Part shown: one piece after another, positions 52,975-61,789 of the stretch
Layout: every line of letters starts with the position of its first letter
Numbering within the stretch: position 1 is the first letter of the stretch
Assembly: GCA_052389915.1 (NCBI GenBank)
Contig: JBQTHL010000014.1
Span: forward strand, 248,001 to 312,000
Source: Panacagrimonas sp052389915
GTDB taxonomy: Bacteria; Pseudomonadota; Gammaproteobacteria; Nevskiales; Nevskiaceae
DNA length: 64,000 nucleotides
Direction: 5' to 3'
Position numbers and translations under genes: made by a program
Notes under the pieces: model-generated
What the model saw: only the letters and a program-made list of their open reading frames with translations
The model's database searches: none
Told to the model about the DNA's origin: nothing

Positions 52975-53007
52975 CCTGAAAACAGGAACGCCCGCTTGCG
53001 CGGGCGT
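52975..53007 (-). terminator. Terminator between rpmG and mgtE
   Basis: ACGCCCGC at 52988-52995 and GCGGGCGT at 53000-53007 form an 8-bp stem with loop TTGC; on the minus strand TCCTGTTTTC follows. It likely ends the rpmB-rpmG transcript, although it is 186 bases past the rpmG stop and only 14 bases before the mgtE start. The space from 53008 to 53192 holds no recognisable gene. Confidence 0.65.
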
Positions 53008-53192
53008 CTATATAAATACTCTCCAAACCGGCTTCGGTGGCCTCGTTCGGCTCCGCTGCTCGTTGTTCTCAACTATCTCTGGATGCCCATTCAGGCGACA
53101 TCTCGGTAAAAAACTCTCGGCTTGAAGGCCGGGGCGCGAAGCCTACTCCAACTTCAGCGTTCTGCAAACCCCGGGCAACTTCGGCCGCCCGG

Positions 53193-53366
53193 CTATTTGA
53201 TTTTCGCTTCCTTGAAGGCGACGTGCTTGCGCACGACCGGGTCGTACTTGTTGAACTCGAACTTGTCCGGCGTGTTCTTCTTGTTCTTGGTGGTCGTGTA
53301 GTAGAAACCGGTGCCGGCGGTGGACACCAGCTTGATCTTTTCGCGGTCTTTCTTGCCCTTTGCCAT
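53193..53366 (-). CDS. rpmG: Ribosomal protein bL33
   Basis: 57 aa. Starts MAKGKKDREKIKLVSTAGTG and ends VVRKHVAFKEAKIK, a standard bL33 without the zinc CxxC pairs. Overlooked easily because of its size. It lies 3 bases after rpmB, the conserved rpmB-rpmG pair. Confidence 0.96.
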   Translation of the reverse strand: MAKGKKDREKIKLVSTAGTGFYYTTTKNKKNTPDKFEFNKYDPVVRKHVAFKEAKIK

Positions 53367-53369
53367 GGC

Positions 53370-53606
53370 TTATACCTTCTCGCCGCGAGCGCGGAGTTCG
53401 GTGAGCACCGCCTCAATGCCCTTCTTGTCGATGGTGCGCAGGCCATGATGCGACACGCGCAGCTTGATGAACTTCTTTTCGGCATCCACCCAGAAACGAT
53501 GAGTGTGCAGGTTCGGCTCAAAACGGCGACGCACCTTGTTGTTGGCATGCGAAACATTGTTGCCAACCAGGGGCTTCTTGCCGGTGACTTGGCAGACTTT
53601 GGACAT
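53370..53606 (-). CDS. rpmB: Ribosomal protein bL28
   Basis: 78 aa. MSKVCQVTGKKPLVGNNVSH and ANNKVRRRFEPNLHTHRFWV are the family signature. ATG 53606 was selected; an upstream extension reads into the non-coding leader. With rpmG and radC it keeps the gene order of enterics, though radC is separated by a REP element. Confidence 0.97.
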   Translation of the reverse strand: MSKVCQVTGKKPLVGNNVSHANNKVRRRFEPNLHTHRFWVDAEKKFIKLRVSHHGLRTIDKKGIEAVLTELRARGEKV

Positions 53607-53700
53607 GACGCGCTCTCGTGGGGACGGCAGAACCGCCCAGGTGGACTGATTTTTGGGGCGCGAAGGGTACCAGCGGCCCGCGGCCACGGCAACCTGCGTG

Positions 53701-53771
53701 TGTAGGAGCGGGCCAAGCCCGCGACAGGCCGGTTGCGCTGACGCGCGTCGCGGTCATGGGCCGCTCCTACA
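53701..53771. repeat. GTAG-type REP pair between radC and rpmB
   Basis: TGTAGGAGCGGGCCAAGCCC begins at 53701 and the inverted partner ends CCGCTCCTACA at 53771; the outer arms pair over 11 bases, with GTCGCGG/CCGCGAC inside. Read on the minus strand the GTAG of the right unit contains the radC stop codon TAG (53769-53767). Confidence 0.82.
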
Positions 53772-54441
53772 GCCAGCCGCGCTCCGCAAAGCTGGTCGGC
53801 GCACCCTCGCCCACGATGAAATGATCCAGCACCCGCACGTCCACCAGGGCCAGGGCCTGCTTGAGCCGGTCGGTGAGCATGCGATCCGCGGCCGAAGGTT
53901 CCGCCACGCCGCTCGGATGGTTGTGCGCAAAAATCACTGCGGCTGCGCCGAGACCCAGCGCTCGCTTGACCACTTCACGCGGGTAGACACTGGTCGCATC
54001 CAAAGTGCCGTGGCTCAATTCCTCGGCCGCGAGAATCCGGTGCTGACTGTCGAGGAACAGCGCGGCAAAGACTTCGCGATCGCGATCGCGCAGCCAGGCG
54101 CTCAGATAGCGGCGCGTACTGGCCGGGTCGGACAGCACATCGCGCGACTTGAGGTCTTCGGCCAGCACGCGACGACCCATTTCGATCACGGCCTGGAGTT
54201 GTACGTACTTGGCTTGCCCAAGGCCGCGCGCCTCGCAGAACTGCTCGGGCGATGCGGCGACCAGCGCGCGCAGGCTGCCGAACCGGGTCAATAGGTCGCG
54301 CGCCAGATCTACCGCGCTGCGGCCGGTGACGCCGGTGCGCAGGAAGATCGCGAGCAACTCCGCATCGGACAGCGCGCTCGCACCGCGTGCGAGCAGCTTC
54401 TCGCGCGGTCGTTCCTGCTCGGGCCAGTCGCTGATCGCCAT
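53767..54441 (-). CDS. radC: RadC (JAMM/MPN+ family) protein
   Basis: 224 aa. UPF0758 family: N-terminal helix-hairpin-helix region (GASALSDAELLAIFLRTGV) and C-terminal JAMM metalloprotease-like domain with HNHPSGVAEPSAAD. Despite the name, a repair role is not supported in E. coli and the function is unclear. The TAG stop lies in a REP palindrome. Divergent from maeB. Confidence 0.95.
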   Translation of the reverse strand: MAISDWPEQERPREKLLARGASALSDAELLAIFLRTGVTGRSAVDLARDLLTRFGSLRALVAASPEQFCEARGLGQAKYVQLQAVIEMGRRVLAEDLKSRDVLSDPASTRRYLSAWLRDRDREVFAALFLDSQHRILAAEELSHGTLDATSVYPREVVKRALGLGAAAVIFAHNHPSGVAEPSAADRMLTDRLKQALALVDVRVLDHFIVGEGAPTSFAERGWL

Positions 54442-54543
54442 TGGAAACTTCCCCGGAAGTCATGCGGTTTGCACCGGGCGCTCCTTGCGGGCCCGCCCTG
54501 CGTGGCAGGATACGCGCCTCCAAAACCATCGGGCAGATGTCCA

Positions 54544-56838
54544 TTGAATCTTCGCGAAGGCCTGCGTCAGGCCGCCCTCGATTACCACGAGTTGCCGACT
54601 CCCGGGAAAATCTCGATCGCGCCGACCAAGAGTCTGGTCAACCAGCGCGACCTCGCGCTGGCGTACTCGCCGGGTGTGGCAGCGGCCTGCGAGGAAATCG
54701 TGGCGGACCCGGTCGCCGCCTTCCGCTACACCGCCCGCGGGAATCTTGTAGGCGTCATCACCAACGGCACCGCAGTGCTGGGCCTCGGCGCGATCGGCCC
54801 GCTGGCAGCCAAGCCGGTGATGGAAGGCAAGGCAGTGCTGTTCAAGAAATTCGCCGGCATCGACGTCTTCGACATCGAAATCAACGAGCGCGATCCGGAC
54901 AAGCTGGTCGAAATCATTGCCGCACTGGAGCCCACGTTCGGCGGCGTGAACCTCGAAGACATCAAGGCGCCCGAGTGCTTCCATGTGGAACGTGCCTTGC
55001 GCGCGCGCATGAAGATTCCGGTGTTCCACGACGATCAGCACGGCACCGCGATCATCGTGGGCGCAGCCACACTCAACGGACTGAAGGTCGTCGGCAAGGA
55101 CATTCGCGAGATCAAGCTGGTGGTCAGTGGCGCGGGCGCGGCGGCGCTGGCCTGCGTGGACTTGCTGCTCGATCTGGGCTTGCCCATCGCGAATATCTGG
55201 CTCACCGACCTGGCCGGCGTGGTCTACCGGGGCCGCGTCGAGTTGATGGACCCGGACAAAGCGCGCTTCGCCCAGGTTACCGACCAGCGCCGGCTAGCCG
55301 AAGTGATCGTCGGCGCCGACATGTTTCTGGGCCTGTCCGCGGGCGGCGTACTCGAGCCGGCGATGGTGGCCACGATGAACCCGCGGCCGCTGATTTTTGC
55401 GCTGGCCAATCCAACACCGGAGATCCTTCCGGAAAAAGTGAAATCGGTGCGCGACGATGCGGTGATTGCCACCGGCCGCACCGACTACCCCAACCAGGTC
55501 AACAACGTTCTCTGCTTTCCCTTCATCTTCCGCGGGGCGCTCGACGTGGGCGCCACTACCATCACGCGGGCAATGGAAATCGCGACGGTTCACGCCATCG
55601 CCGATCTGGCGCGCATGGAGCAGAGCGACGTCGTGGCGAACGCTTACGGCATCGAGGATTTGTCGTTCGGACCGGAATACCTGATTCCCAAACCCTTCGA
55701 CCCGCGGCTGATCGTGAACATCGCGCCGGCCGTGGCGAAAGCCGCAATCGAATCTGGCGTCGCCACGCGTCCCATCACCGACTTCGACGCATATCGCGAA
55801 CAGTTGCAGCGCTTCACCACACACAGCGGCACGATGATGCGGCCGGTGATCGAGCAGGCGCGCAAGGCGCCGGCCTCCGCCAAGCGCTTGATCTTTGCCG
55901 AGGGCGAGGAGGAGCGCGTGCTGCGCGCAGTGCAGGTGCTGGTGGACGACAAGCTGGCGCAGCCGATCCTGGTCGGTCGGCCTTCCGTGATCGAGAAGCG
56001 TATCAAGCGCTTCGGTCTGCGACTCAAGGCCGGGCTGCATTTTCACATCGTCAATCCCGAGTTCGATGCGCGCTTCGACGAGTATTGGCAGGACTACCAC
56101 CACACCATGGCGCGCCGCGGCGTCACCGCGCAATACGCCAAGCTGGAGATGCGTCGCCGCCCGACGCTGATCGCCTCGATGCTGCTCAAGAAGGGCGAAG
56201 GCGACGGCATGGTCTGCGGCACCGTGAGCAACTACGGGCGGCACTTGCAGTACGTGGATCGAGTGCTGGGCCTTTCGCCCGGCGCGAGCTGCTACGGCGC
56301 GATGAACGCGCTTATTCTGCCCAACCGCCAGGTGTTCATGGTGGACACGCACGTCAATCTCGATCCCACCGCCGAGCAGCTCTGCGAGATCACCATCAGC
56401 GCCGCCGAACATATCCGGCGTTTCGGCGTAGAACCCAAGGTAGCGCTGCTGTCGCACTCCAATTTCGGCAGCAGCGATGCGCCGTCTGCGCTCAAGATGC
56501 GCCACACGCTCGCACTGCTGAAGATGCGCGCGCCGCAACTGGAGGTGGACGGCGAGATGCACGGCGACTGCGCGCTGGACGAAAGCCTGCGCCAGGCGAT
56601 CCTGCCCGAATCCACCCTGCGCGGCGCCGCCAACCTGCTGGTGATGCCCAACCTCGACGCCGCCAACATCGCTTACAACCTGCTCAAGACCGCGGCGGGC
56701 AACAACGTTGCGGTCGGACCGATTCTGCTGGGATGCGGCGCGGCGGTGCACATCCTTACGCCCTCGGCCACGGTGCGGCGCATCGTCAACATGGCGGCCC
56801 TGACGGTGGTGGAGGCTAACCTCGCGGTAGCCCGGTAG
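54544..56838 (+). CDS. maeB: NADP-dependent malic enzyme (MaeB type)
   Basis: 764 aa. The malic enzyme domain occupies residues about 1-430 (KISIAPTKSLVNQRDLALAY, FDIEINERDPDKLVE, PVFHDDQHGTAIIVGA). A phosphotransacetylase-like C-terminal domain regulates it. Oxidises malate to pyruvate and CO2 with NADP. Start at TTG 54544 (MNLREGLRQAALDYHELPTP) gives the family N-terminus; no ATG or GTG in frame is better placed. Single-gene unit divergent from radC. Confidence 0.94.
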   Translation: MNLREGLRQAALDYHELPTPGKISIAPTKSLVNQRDLALAYSPGVAAACEEIVADPVAAFRYTARGNLVGVITNGTAVLGLGAIGPLAAKPVMEGKAVLFKKFAGIDVFDIEINERDPDKLVEIIAALEPTFGGVNLEDIKAPECFHVERALRARMKIPVFHDDQHGTAIIVGAATLNGLKVVGKDIREIKLVVSGAGAAALACVDLLLDLGLPIANIWLTDLAGVVYRGRVELMDPDKARFAQVTDQRRLAEVIVGADMFLGLSAGGVLEPAMVATMNPRPLIFALANPTPEILPEKVKSVRDDAVIATGRTDYPNQVNNVLCFPFIFRGALDVGATTITRAMEIATVHAIADLARMEQSDVVANAYGIEDLSFGPEYLIPKPFDPRLIVNIAPAVAKAAIESGVATRPITDFDAYREQLQRFTTHSGTMMRPVIEQARKAPASAKRLIFAEGEEERVLRAVQVLVDDKLAQPILVGRPSVIEKRIKRFGLRLKAGLHFHIVNPEFDARFDEYWQDYHHTMARRGVTAQYAKLEMRRRPTLIASMLLKKGEGDGMVCGTVSNYGRHLQYVDRVLGLSPGASCYGAMNALILPNRQVFMVDTHVNLDPTAEQLCEITISAAEHIRRFGVEPKVALLSHSNFGSSDAPSALKMRHTLALLKMRAPQLEVDGEMHGDCALDESLRQAILPESTLRGAANLLVMPNLDAANIAYNLLKTAAGNNVAVGPILLGCGAAVHILTPSATVRRIVNMAALTVVEANLAVAR

Positions 56839-57001
56839 GCGCGCATCCTCGGCCAAGAGGGACGACGCACATGAGCGGCTGGGACGAAACGCGACATTTC
56901 CCGGCTGCTCCAGACGCTGTGTCGGAACCGGTGGCATTGGGCTAGCATCTGCCCGCTTTTTGCTTGGGCAATAAGCCCTCAATCACTCACGGGAACTCTG
57001 C

Positions 57002-57769
57002 ATGCGTCGCGTCGTGTTCAACCAGAAGGGTGGTGTCGGCAAGACCACCATCGTCTGCAATCTCGCGGCCATCGCCGCCAGCCGCGGCCTGCGCACCTTG
57101 GTGATCGATCTGGACACGCAGGGCAACGCCACGCAGTACCTGCTGGGCGCCGGGCACCAGCGTGCGGACAAGACGATTGCGGACTTCTTCGATTCCACTC
57201 TCTCGTTCAGTCTGCAATCGCCAGCGTTTGCCAGCTATGCGATCCACACGCCGTTCGACAATCTCGACGTGGTTGCCTCCAGCCCGCGGCTGGAAGAGCT
57301 AATCGTCAAGCTCGAAGCCAAGCAGAAGATCTACAAGCTGCGCGACGCGCTGAAGAAGCTTCGTGGCTACGACGCGGTGTTCATCGACACGCCGCCGGCG
57401 ATGAACTTCTACTCGCGCTCGGCGCTGATCGCCTGCGAGCGCGTGCTGATTCCCTTCGACTGCGACGAGTTCGCGCGCCAGGCACTGTACGCGCTGATCG
57501 AGAACATCCAGGAACTGCGCGCCGATCACAACGAGGCGCTGATTGTGGAAGGCATCGTGGTCAACCAGTTCCAGTCGCGCGCCAAGCTGCCGACGCGACT
57601 GGTGGAGGAACTGCGTGCGGAGAAGCTGCCGGTATTGGCGCAGACGCTGTCCAGTTCGGTGCGCGTACGCGAGTCGCACGACGAACACATGCCGCTGATC
57701 CATCTGGATGCGGGGCATCGCGTCACCAAGGAATACGTGGCGCTTTACGAGTCGCTGGGGAAGGGCTGA
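57002..57769 (+). CDS. ParA-family ATPase
   Basis: 255 aa. Deviant Walker A FNQKGGVGKTTIVCNLAA at the N-terminus, VIDLDTQGNATQYLL (switch), and FIDTPPAMNFYSRSALIACE. No ParB partner gene is adjacent, so it is an orphan ParA or MinD-like protein; roles in positioning a cellular structure or plasmid-like segregation are possible. It stands between maeB and the flagellar operon, but orientation opposes fliK, so it is not part of it. It is unlike FleN/FlhG in lacking the N-terminal activator helix. Confidence 0.85.
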   Translation: MRRVVFNQKGGVGKTTIVCNLAAIAASRGLRTLVIDLDTQGNATQYLLGAGHQRADKTIADFFDSTLSFSLQSPAFASYAIHTPFDNLDVVASSPRLEELIVKLEAKQKIYKLRDALKKLRGYDAVFIDTPPAMNFYSRSALIACERVLIPFDCDEFARQALYALIENIQELRADHNEALIVEGIVVNQFQSRAKLPTRLVEELRAEKLPVLAQTLSSSVRVRESHDEHMPLIHLDAGHRVTKEYVALYESLGKG

Positions 57770-57785
57770 GCTCGAAAACGAGTTG

Positions 57786-57953
57786 GACGCGGATTACGCG
57801 GATCAAACACGAACATCATTCCCGCGAAGGCGGCAATCCAGCCTCTCCGACTCAGTGTCGGTGATGTCGATGGAGACAACAGGACGCCGCCTTCGCGGGC
57901 ATGACGGAGTTTCATTCCAATTTTTTGTCGTTTTTTTCCGCGTAGTCCGCGTC
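57786..57953. repeat. Nested inverted-repeat element between parA and fliK
   Basis: Outer arms GACGCGGATTACGCGGA at 57786-57802 and 57937-57953 (one mismatch). Inner arms CCCGCGAAGGCGGC at 57821-57834 and 57886-57899 (perfect 14 bp). The inner arms resemble CGCGAAGGCGG repeats common in GC-rich proteobacteria. It lies between convergent genes. A short stem followed by seven T right after the fliK stop (57956-57970, minus strand) may end that operon. Confidence 0.7.
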
Positions 57954-57971
57954 AAAAAAAGCCGAAGGCCG

Positions 57972-59042
57972 CTATACATAGTCGTCCACCAATCCGCGCC
58001 GCATCGTCACCCGACGCGGTTCGGGAGCAGTGTCCTGCATCGCCTCGCCTGAGGACCACGGAACTTGCGGCAACGAACCCTGCCCCCGGTTCTGAGAGAA
58101 CACCTGCGCCTGGTCCAGCATCAGGCCGCGCGCGGCGAGCAAGCTGGCGAGGTTGGGCAAGGACGACTGCACCACGTCGCGCACGCTGGCGTCGGCCATG
58201 TCGAAGCGCACCGCGACCTTGTCGCCGTCCAGTTTGAGGCTCACATCGAGCGGCCCCAGGTCTTCGGGGTTGAGGCGGATGCGGACTTCCTGAGCGCCCT
58301 CGCCCAGATGCCAGACCAGGGTTTCGGCGATCTGCTGCGGCGCTTGCGGCATGCGTGGATCGATGACTGTGGTCGGCGCTGCGGGCGCGTGCAAACGATC
58401 CAGATTCGGCAAAGCGAAAACCGGAGCCGCGGGAAACGCGGCGGGCGGCAGCTCAGCCAGCTTTCCCGGCGCAGCCACCGGCGTTTCGGTGACGGCTCCG
58501 ACGACGGCAGCGGTCGTCGATTCGGACACGAGTTGCGCGACTGGCCGGTCTTTCGGCGCGACGATCTTCGCGCGCATAGCGAGCGGTTCGTCCTGCAGCG
58601 TCTCGTCCGAACGCGGCTCCGGGGCAGTCGCAGGGCACGAGGCGGAACTCTCGACCGTTGCCGTCGCTGTGCCGGGCAACGTCGGCCGCTCCACCGCTGC
58701 GGCTTGCGGCATTGGCAGCCATCCCAACGGAAGCCACACCGAGGTGCCCGGCTCGCTTGCAAGGGTCTCTGCGCATTCGTCTTCGGGCAAGAGCGCGTCC
58801 GTCGAGGAGTTTTCGATCGGGTTGGCGGCGGCCTTCATCGGCTCCGCATTGCCGACGATAAGACGCGCCAGATTCAGCGCGAACGAGGCAGCGTCGGCTG
58901 CACTGGAAGTACCCGTTCTCGTACAGGCCGGAACGGCGGCAAAGGATTGCCGCCCTACGTAGGGCGGCAATCCTTTGCCGACATCTGCGCAGGCTTTCCC
59001 TTGCGACGACGGCGCGGGTAGCGACTTGACGTTCAGTTCCAT
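57972..59042 (-). CDS. fliK: Flagellar hook-length control protein FliK
   Basis: 356 aa. The first 210 residues are low-complexity and Ala/Pro-rich, as in other FliK proteins. The C-terminal Flg_hook domain (residues about 236-330) has VWHLGEGAQEVRIRLNPEDL and LGPLDVSLKLDGDKVAVRFD, needed to switch export specificity. ATG 59042 (MELNVKSLPAPSSQGKA) is 13 bases after the fliJ stop. A 44-bp perfect palindrome is embedded near the N-terminus. Last gene of fliFGHIJK. Confidence 0.9.
   Translation of the reverse strand: MELNVKSLPAPSSQGKACADVGKGLPPYVGRQSFAAVPACTRTGTSSAADAASFALNLARLIVGNAEPMKAAANPIENSSTDALLPEDECAETLASEPGTSVWLPLGWLPMPQAAAVERPTLPGTATATVESSASCPATAPEPRSDETLQDEPLAMRAKIVAPKDRPVAQLVSESTTAAVVGAVTETPVAAPGKLAELPPAAFPAAPVFALPNLDRLHAPAAPTTVIDPRMPQAPQQIAETLVWHLGEGAQEVRIRLNPEDLGPLDVSLKLDGDKVAVRFDMADASVRDVVQSSLPNLASLLAARGLMLDQAQVFSQNRGQGSLPQVPWSSGEAMQDTAPEPRRVTMRRGLVDDYV
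58937..58980. repeat. 44-bp perfect palindrome in fliK
   Basis: Positions 58937-58958 are exactly complementary to 58980-58959, centred on CTAC/GTAG. It equals two REP units head to head: GTAGGGCGGCAATCCTTTGC read outward on both strands. It is in frame and encodes GKGLPPYVGRQSF in the FliK N-terminus. Confidence 0.88.
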
Positions 59043-59055
59043 CGGAGGAGCCCCG

Positions 59056-59499
59056 TCAGTCCACCGTGAAATTCGATGCGCCTCCAAACCGGCGCAAGGC
59101 GAACTCGTCCGACTGCTTCTGTTCCTGCTTCGTCCGAGCCTGCGTCTGCCGGTCGATCGCAGCGGTCTGAAGCACGCCGAACTTCTGCTGCCCGGCGCGC
59201 TGCTCCAGCCAGCTACGCATGCTCTCCCGGACCGCGTTCCCGGCCGTGATGACGGCTCGTGCCTGCTGAATCTCGGCTTCGCCCAGACGCGAAAGAAATC
59301 GCTCGCGGTTGGCGATCAGCGCGATTGACAAGGGCATGGGGTTTGCGCGGTACTCGTCGAGATATCGCCGCAATTCACGGAGCCGGTTCTCCTGCTCATT
59401 GAGCCCGGATCGGGAGCGCCCCACTTCCTCGGCCGCCTTGTCGGTGCGCGACTCCGCAACTTTCACCAGCACATCCAGCCGCTCGACGCTCATGGCCAT
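59056..59499 (-). CDS. fliJ: Flagellar export chaperone FliJ
   Basis: 147 aa, coiled coil throughout: RLDVLVKVAESRTDKAAEEV, RLRELRRYLDEYRANPM, and a Lys/Gln-rich end (RTKQEQKQSDEFALRRF) typical of FliJ. It binds the FliI hexamer and FlhA. Start ATG is 12 bases after fliI. The MAM start leaves two candidate ATGs two codons apart. Confidence 0.93.
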   Translation of the reverse strand: MAMSVERLDVLVKVAESRTDKAAEEVGRSRSGLNEQENRLRELRRYLDEYRANPMPLSIALIANRERFLSRLGEAEIQQARAVITAGNAVRESMRSWLEQRAGQQKFGVLQTAAIDRQTQARTKQEQKQSDEFALRRFGGASNFTVD

Positions 59500-59511
59500 T
59501 TCGAATCAGTC

Positions 59512-60894
59512 CTATCGTGTCGTCACGTTGGGGTTGGGGTTTGGAAGGGCACCGAACAGCGAGGACAGTCGTGCGCAGCTATCTGCGTAGCTCGCACCCT
59601 CGCCTGCCGTCTGCTGCATGAACGTTTCCATCGCCGGCCAGGCCGTGATGGCACTGTCTATCCGCGGGTCGGCGCCTTTCTGGTAGGCGCCGATTGCTAT
59701 GAGATCGCGGTTCTGCCGGTACGCCGAGTAAAGCTGGCGAAAGCGGCGCGCCGCGGCTTGCTGTTCCGGCGGCGTGATGTCGTTGGCCACGCGCGACACC
59801 GAGGCCTCGATGTCGATGGCCGGATACAAACCGGCGTCGGCGACGGATCGCGACAGCACGATGTGGCCGTCGAGAATTCCGCGCGCGGTGTCGGCGATCG
59901 GATCGTTGGGGTCGTCGCCTTCGGTCAGCACGGTGTAGATCGCGGTGATCGAACCGCCGCCCGGCAGGCCGTTGCCGGCGCGCTCCACCAGCGACGGCAG
60001 GCGCGCGAACACCGAAGGCGGATAGCCGCGCGTGGTCGGCGGCTCGCCCACCGCCAGACCGATTTCGCGAGCGGCCTGCGCGAAGCGCGACAGCGAATCC
60101 ATCAGCAGCAGCACGTGCCGACCCTCGTCGCGGAAAGCCTCCGCGATCGAAGTCGCAAGCCACGCACCGCGCATGCGTTGCAAGGGTGGACGGTCGGCCG
60201 GGGTGGCGACGATCACCGCGCGCTTGAGGCCTTCGGGTCCGAGATTGCGCTCGATGAAATCGCGCACTTCGCGACCGCGCTCGCCGACCAGTCCGACCAC
60301 GACGACCTCTGCCTGCGTGAAGCGCGTCATCATGCCGAGCAGGGTCGATTTGCCGACGCCGGTGCCGGCAAACAGTCCGAGCCGCTGGCCGCGGCCGACG
60401 GTCAGCAGCGAATTGATGGCGCGTACGCCAACGTCCAGCGGCTGCCGGATGGGTTCGCGCAGCAGCGGGTTGATCGAGACCGAGCGCAGCGATTTGCGCG
60501 TCACGTCCTTGAGGCGCCCCAGCGCATCGAGCGGCACGCCTTCGGAATCCAGCACGCGACCGAGCAGGCCGTCGCCGATGGGAAATTCCGCGCGCCGCGT
60601 CAGCGGCACCACGCGCGCGTTCGGCAGCAGGCCGTGCATGTCGCCGGCCGGCATCAGGAAAGTACGGTCGCCGGAAAACCCCACGACCTCGGCCTCGATG
60701 CTGGAGTGATCGGCCGCGTCGATGCGGCAGCGCCCGCCGATCTGCATGCTCAGGCCGGCGGCTTCGAGGGTCAGACCTACGACGCGCTTGAGCGTGCCTT
60801 CGACGACCATGGTTTCGTGCTCGTGAGCGCGACGGGTTCGATCGTCGAGCGTGCGGACCAGGCGGATGTTGCGTGAGGCGGCGAATTCGTTCAT
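59512..60894 (-). CDS. fliI: Flagellum-specific ATPase FliI
   Basis: 460 aa. Export ATPase with Walker A FAGTGVGKSTLLGMM, Walker B HVLLLMDSLSRFAQA and PPTTRGYPPSVFARLPSLVE, the F1-like FliI signature. ATG 60894 (MNEFAASRNIRLVRT) chosen. The 256 bases between fliH and fliI contain a large nested inverted repeat (60912-61136). Confidence 0.96.
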   Translation of the reverse strand: MNEFAASRNIRLVRTLDDRTRRAHEHETMVVEGTLKRVVGLTLEAAGLSMQIGGRCRIDAADHSSIEAEVVGFSGDRTFLMPAGDMHGLLPNARVVPLTRRAEFPIGDGLLGRVLDSEGVPLDALGRLKDVTRKSLRSVSINPLLREPIRQPLDVGVRAINSLLTVGRGQRLGLFAGTGVGKSTLLGMMTRFTQAEVVVVGLVGERGREVRDFIERNLGPEGLKRAVIVATPADRPPLQRMRGAWLATSIAEAFRDEGRHVLLLMDSLSRFAQAAREIGLAVGEPPTTRGYPPSVFARLPSLVERAGNGLPGGGSITAIYTVLTEGDDPNDPIADTARGILDGHIVLSRSVADAGLYPAIDIEASVSRVANDITPPEQQAAARRFRQLYSAYRQNRDLIAIGAYQKGADPRIDSAITAWPAMETFMQQTAGEGASYADSCARLSSLFGALPNPNPNVTTR

Positions 60895-60911
60895 CGCTGG
60901 TGGCACGCAGA

Positions 60912-61136
60912 CTGTCGCGGGTATGGCCCGCTCCTACAAATGCCGAACTCCGTAGCAGCTATCAGCGCGGAACGCGCCGTTATCGCGGAACAAACTGTAG
61001 GAGGGGCGTCATACCCGACAGGCGCTTTGAAACCCGAGACTGGGGTCGTATTGCGAGCGCCTGTCGGGGTTCGCGCCCCTCCTACACGAGGCTTATCGGA
61101 TTCTTGTTCGATGAGAGCGAGCCATGCCCGCGACAG
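60912..61136. repeat. Triple nested inverted repeat between fliH and fliI
   Basis: Three concentric arm pairs: 60912-60927 with 61121-61136 (15 of 16), 60996-61008 with 61074-61086 (13 of 13, TGTAGGAGGGGCG), and 61014-61026 with 61056-61068 (13 of 13, CCCGACAGGCGCT). These are GTAG-type REP units arranged as a BIME. The structure interrupts an otherwise tightly packed fli operon. Confidence 0.82.
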
Positions 61137-61150
61137 ACTTCCTGGCGGTG

Positions 61151-61789
61151 TCACGCCGCATCTCCCAACAACCGCTGCGCCAACTGCGCCTGCCGCGTAT
61201 CCAGGCGCGCATCGACACGCGCGGAATCGGATTCCACCAAGCAATCGCCCGGCATCAACTGGCGGTCCGCGACGATGCTCCAGCGCTCGCCCGCGTCGTC
61301 GGCTTCGAGGTGCTCGGCCACGACTCTCGCGTCCTCGGGATGCAGGCGCACGCGCAGTCCGCGCGCGGGCTGCGACAAGTGCCCGACCGCATCGCGCACG
61401 ATGCCGAGCATCTTGGCGGGATCGGCGCTGAGTTCCTGTTGCACCAGGCGGCGGGCAAGTTCGAGCGTGAGTGCGACCAGTGCCTGCTCGGTCTGCGCAT
61501 CGAGTTCGGCCAGCGGCGCAGCCAGATGTTGCAGCAACTGGCGCAGACGCGCGGCCTCGGCGCGCGCTGCGCTGGCGCCCTGCGAATAGCCGTCGGCATA
61601 ACCGCGCGCATGACCTTCGCGCGAGGCTTCCGCTTCGAGATCCTCCAGATGCCGCGCCGAAGGCGGCGGCGCGTTTCGCTGACGCAGCAGCGCGTCGAAA
61701 TTCGGCAAGGTCCAGTTCGCAGCCTGTGCTGCAACGGCGTCGCCGGACAGGATGGGCGCGAAGTCGGGAATCTCTCGCGCGGGGCTCAC
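61151..61789 (-). CDS. fliH: Flagellar assembly protein FliH
   Basis: 212 aa from GTG 61789, overlapping the fliG stop (GTGA). Central Ala/Gly-rich helix EGHARGYADGYSQGASAARA and C-terminal VHLHPEDA-like segment (RVRLHPEDARVVAEHL) are family features; the end has GDCLVESDSARVDARLDTR, the FliH/YscL signature. It regulates FliI and links it to the C ring. Followed by the REP cluster. Confidence 0.93.
   Translation of the reverse strand: MSPAREIPDFAPILSGDAVAAQAANWTLPNFDALLRQRNAPPPSARHLEDLEAEASREGHARGYADGYSQGASAARAEAARLRQLLQHLAAPLAELDAQTEQALVALTLELARRLVQQELSADPAKMLGIVRDAVGHLSQPARGLRVRLHPEDARVVAEHLEADDAGERWSIVADRQLMPGDCLVESDSARVDARLDTRQAQLAQRLLGDAA

Noticed and set aside
52962..53192. An M-box magnesium riboswitch before mgtE.
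   Set aside because: The region contains a terminator stem for rpmG but no M-box-like conserved core that I can recognise.
54441..56819. A long plus-strand frame overlapping maeB in another phase.
   Set aside because: The maeB frame contains all malic enzyme motifs; this frame has none.
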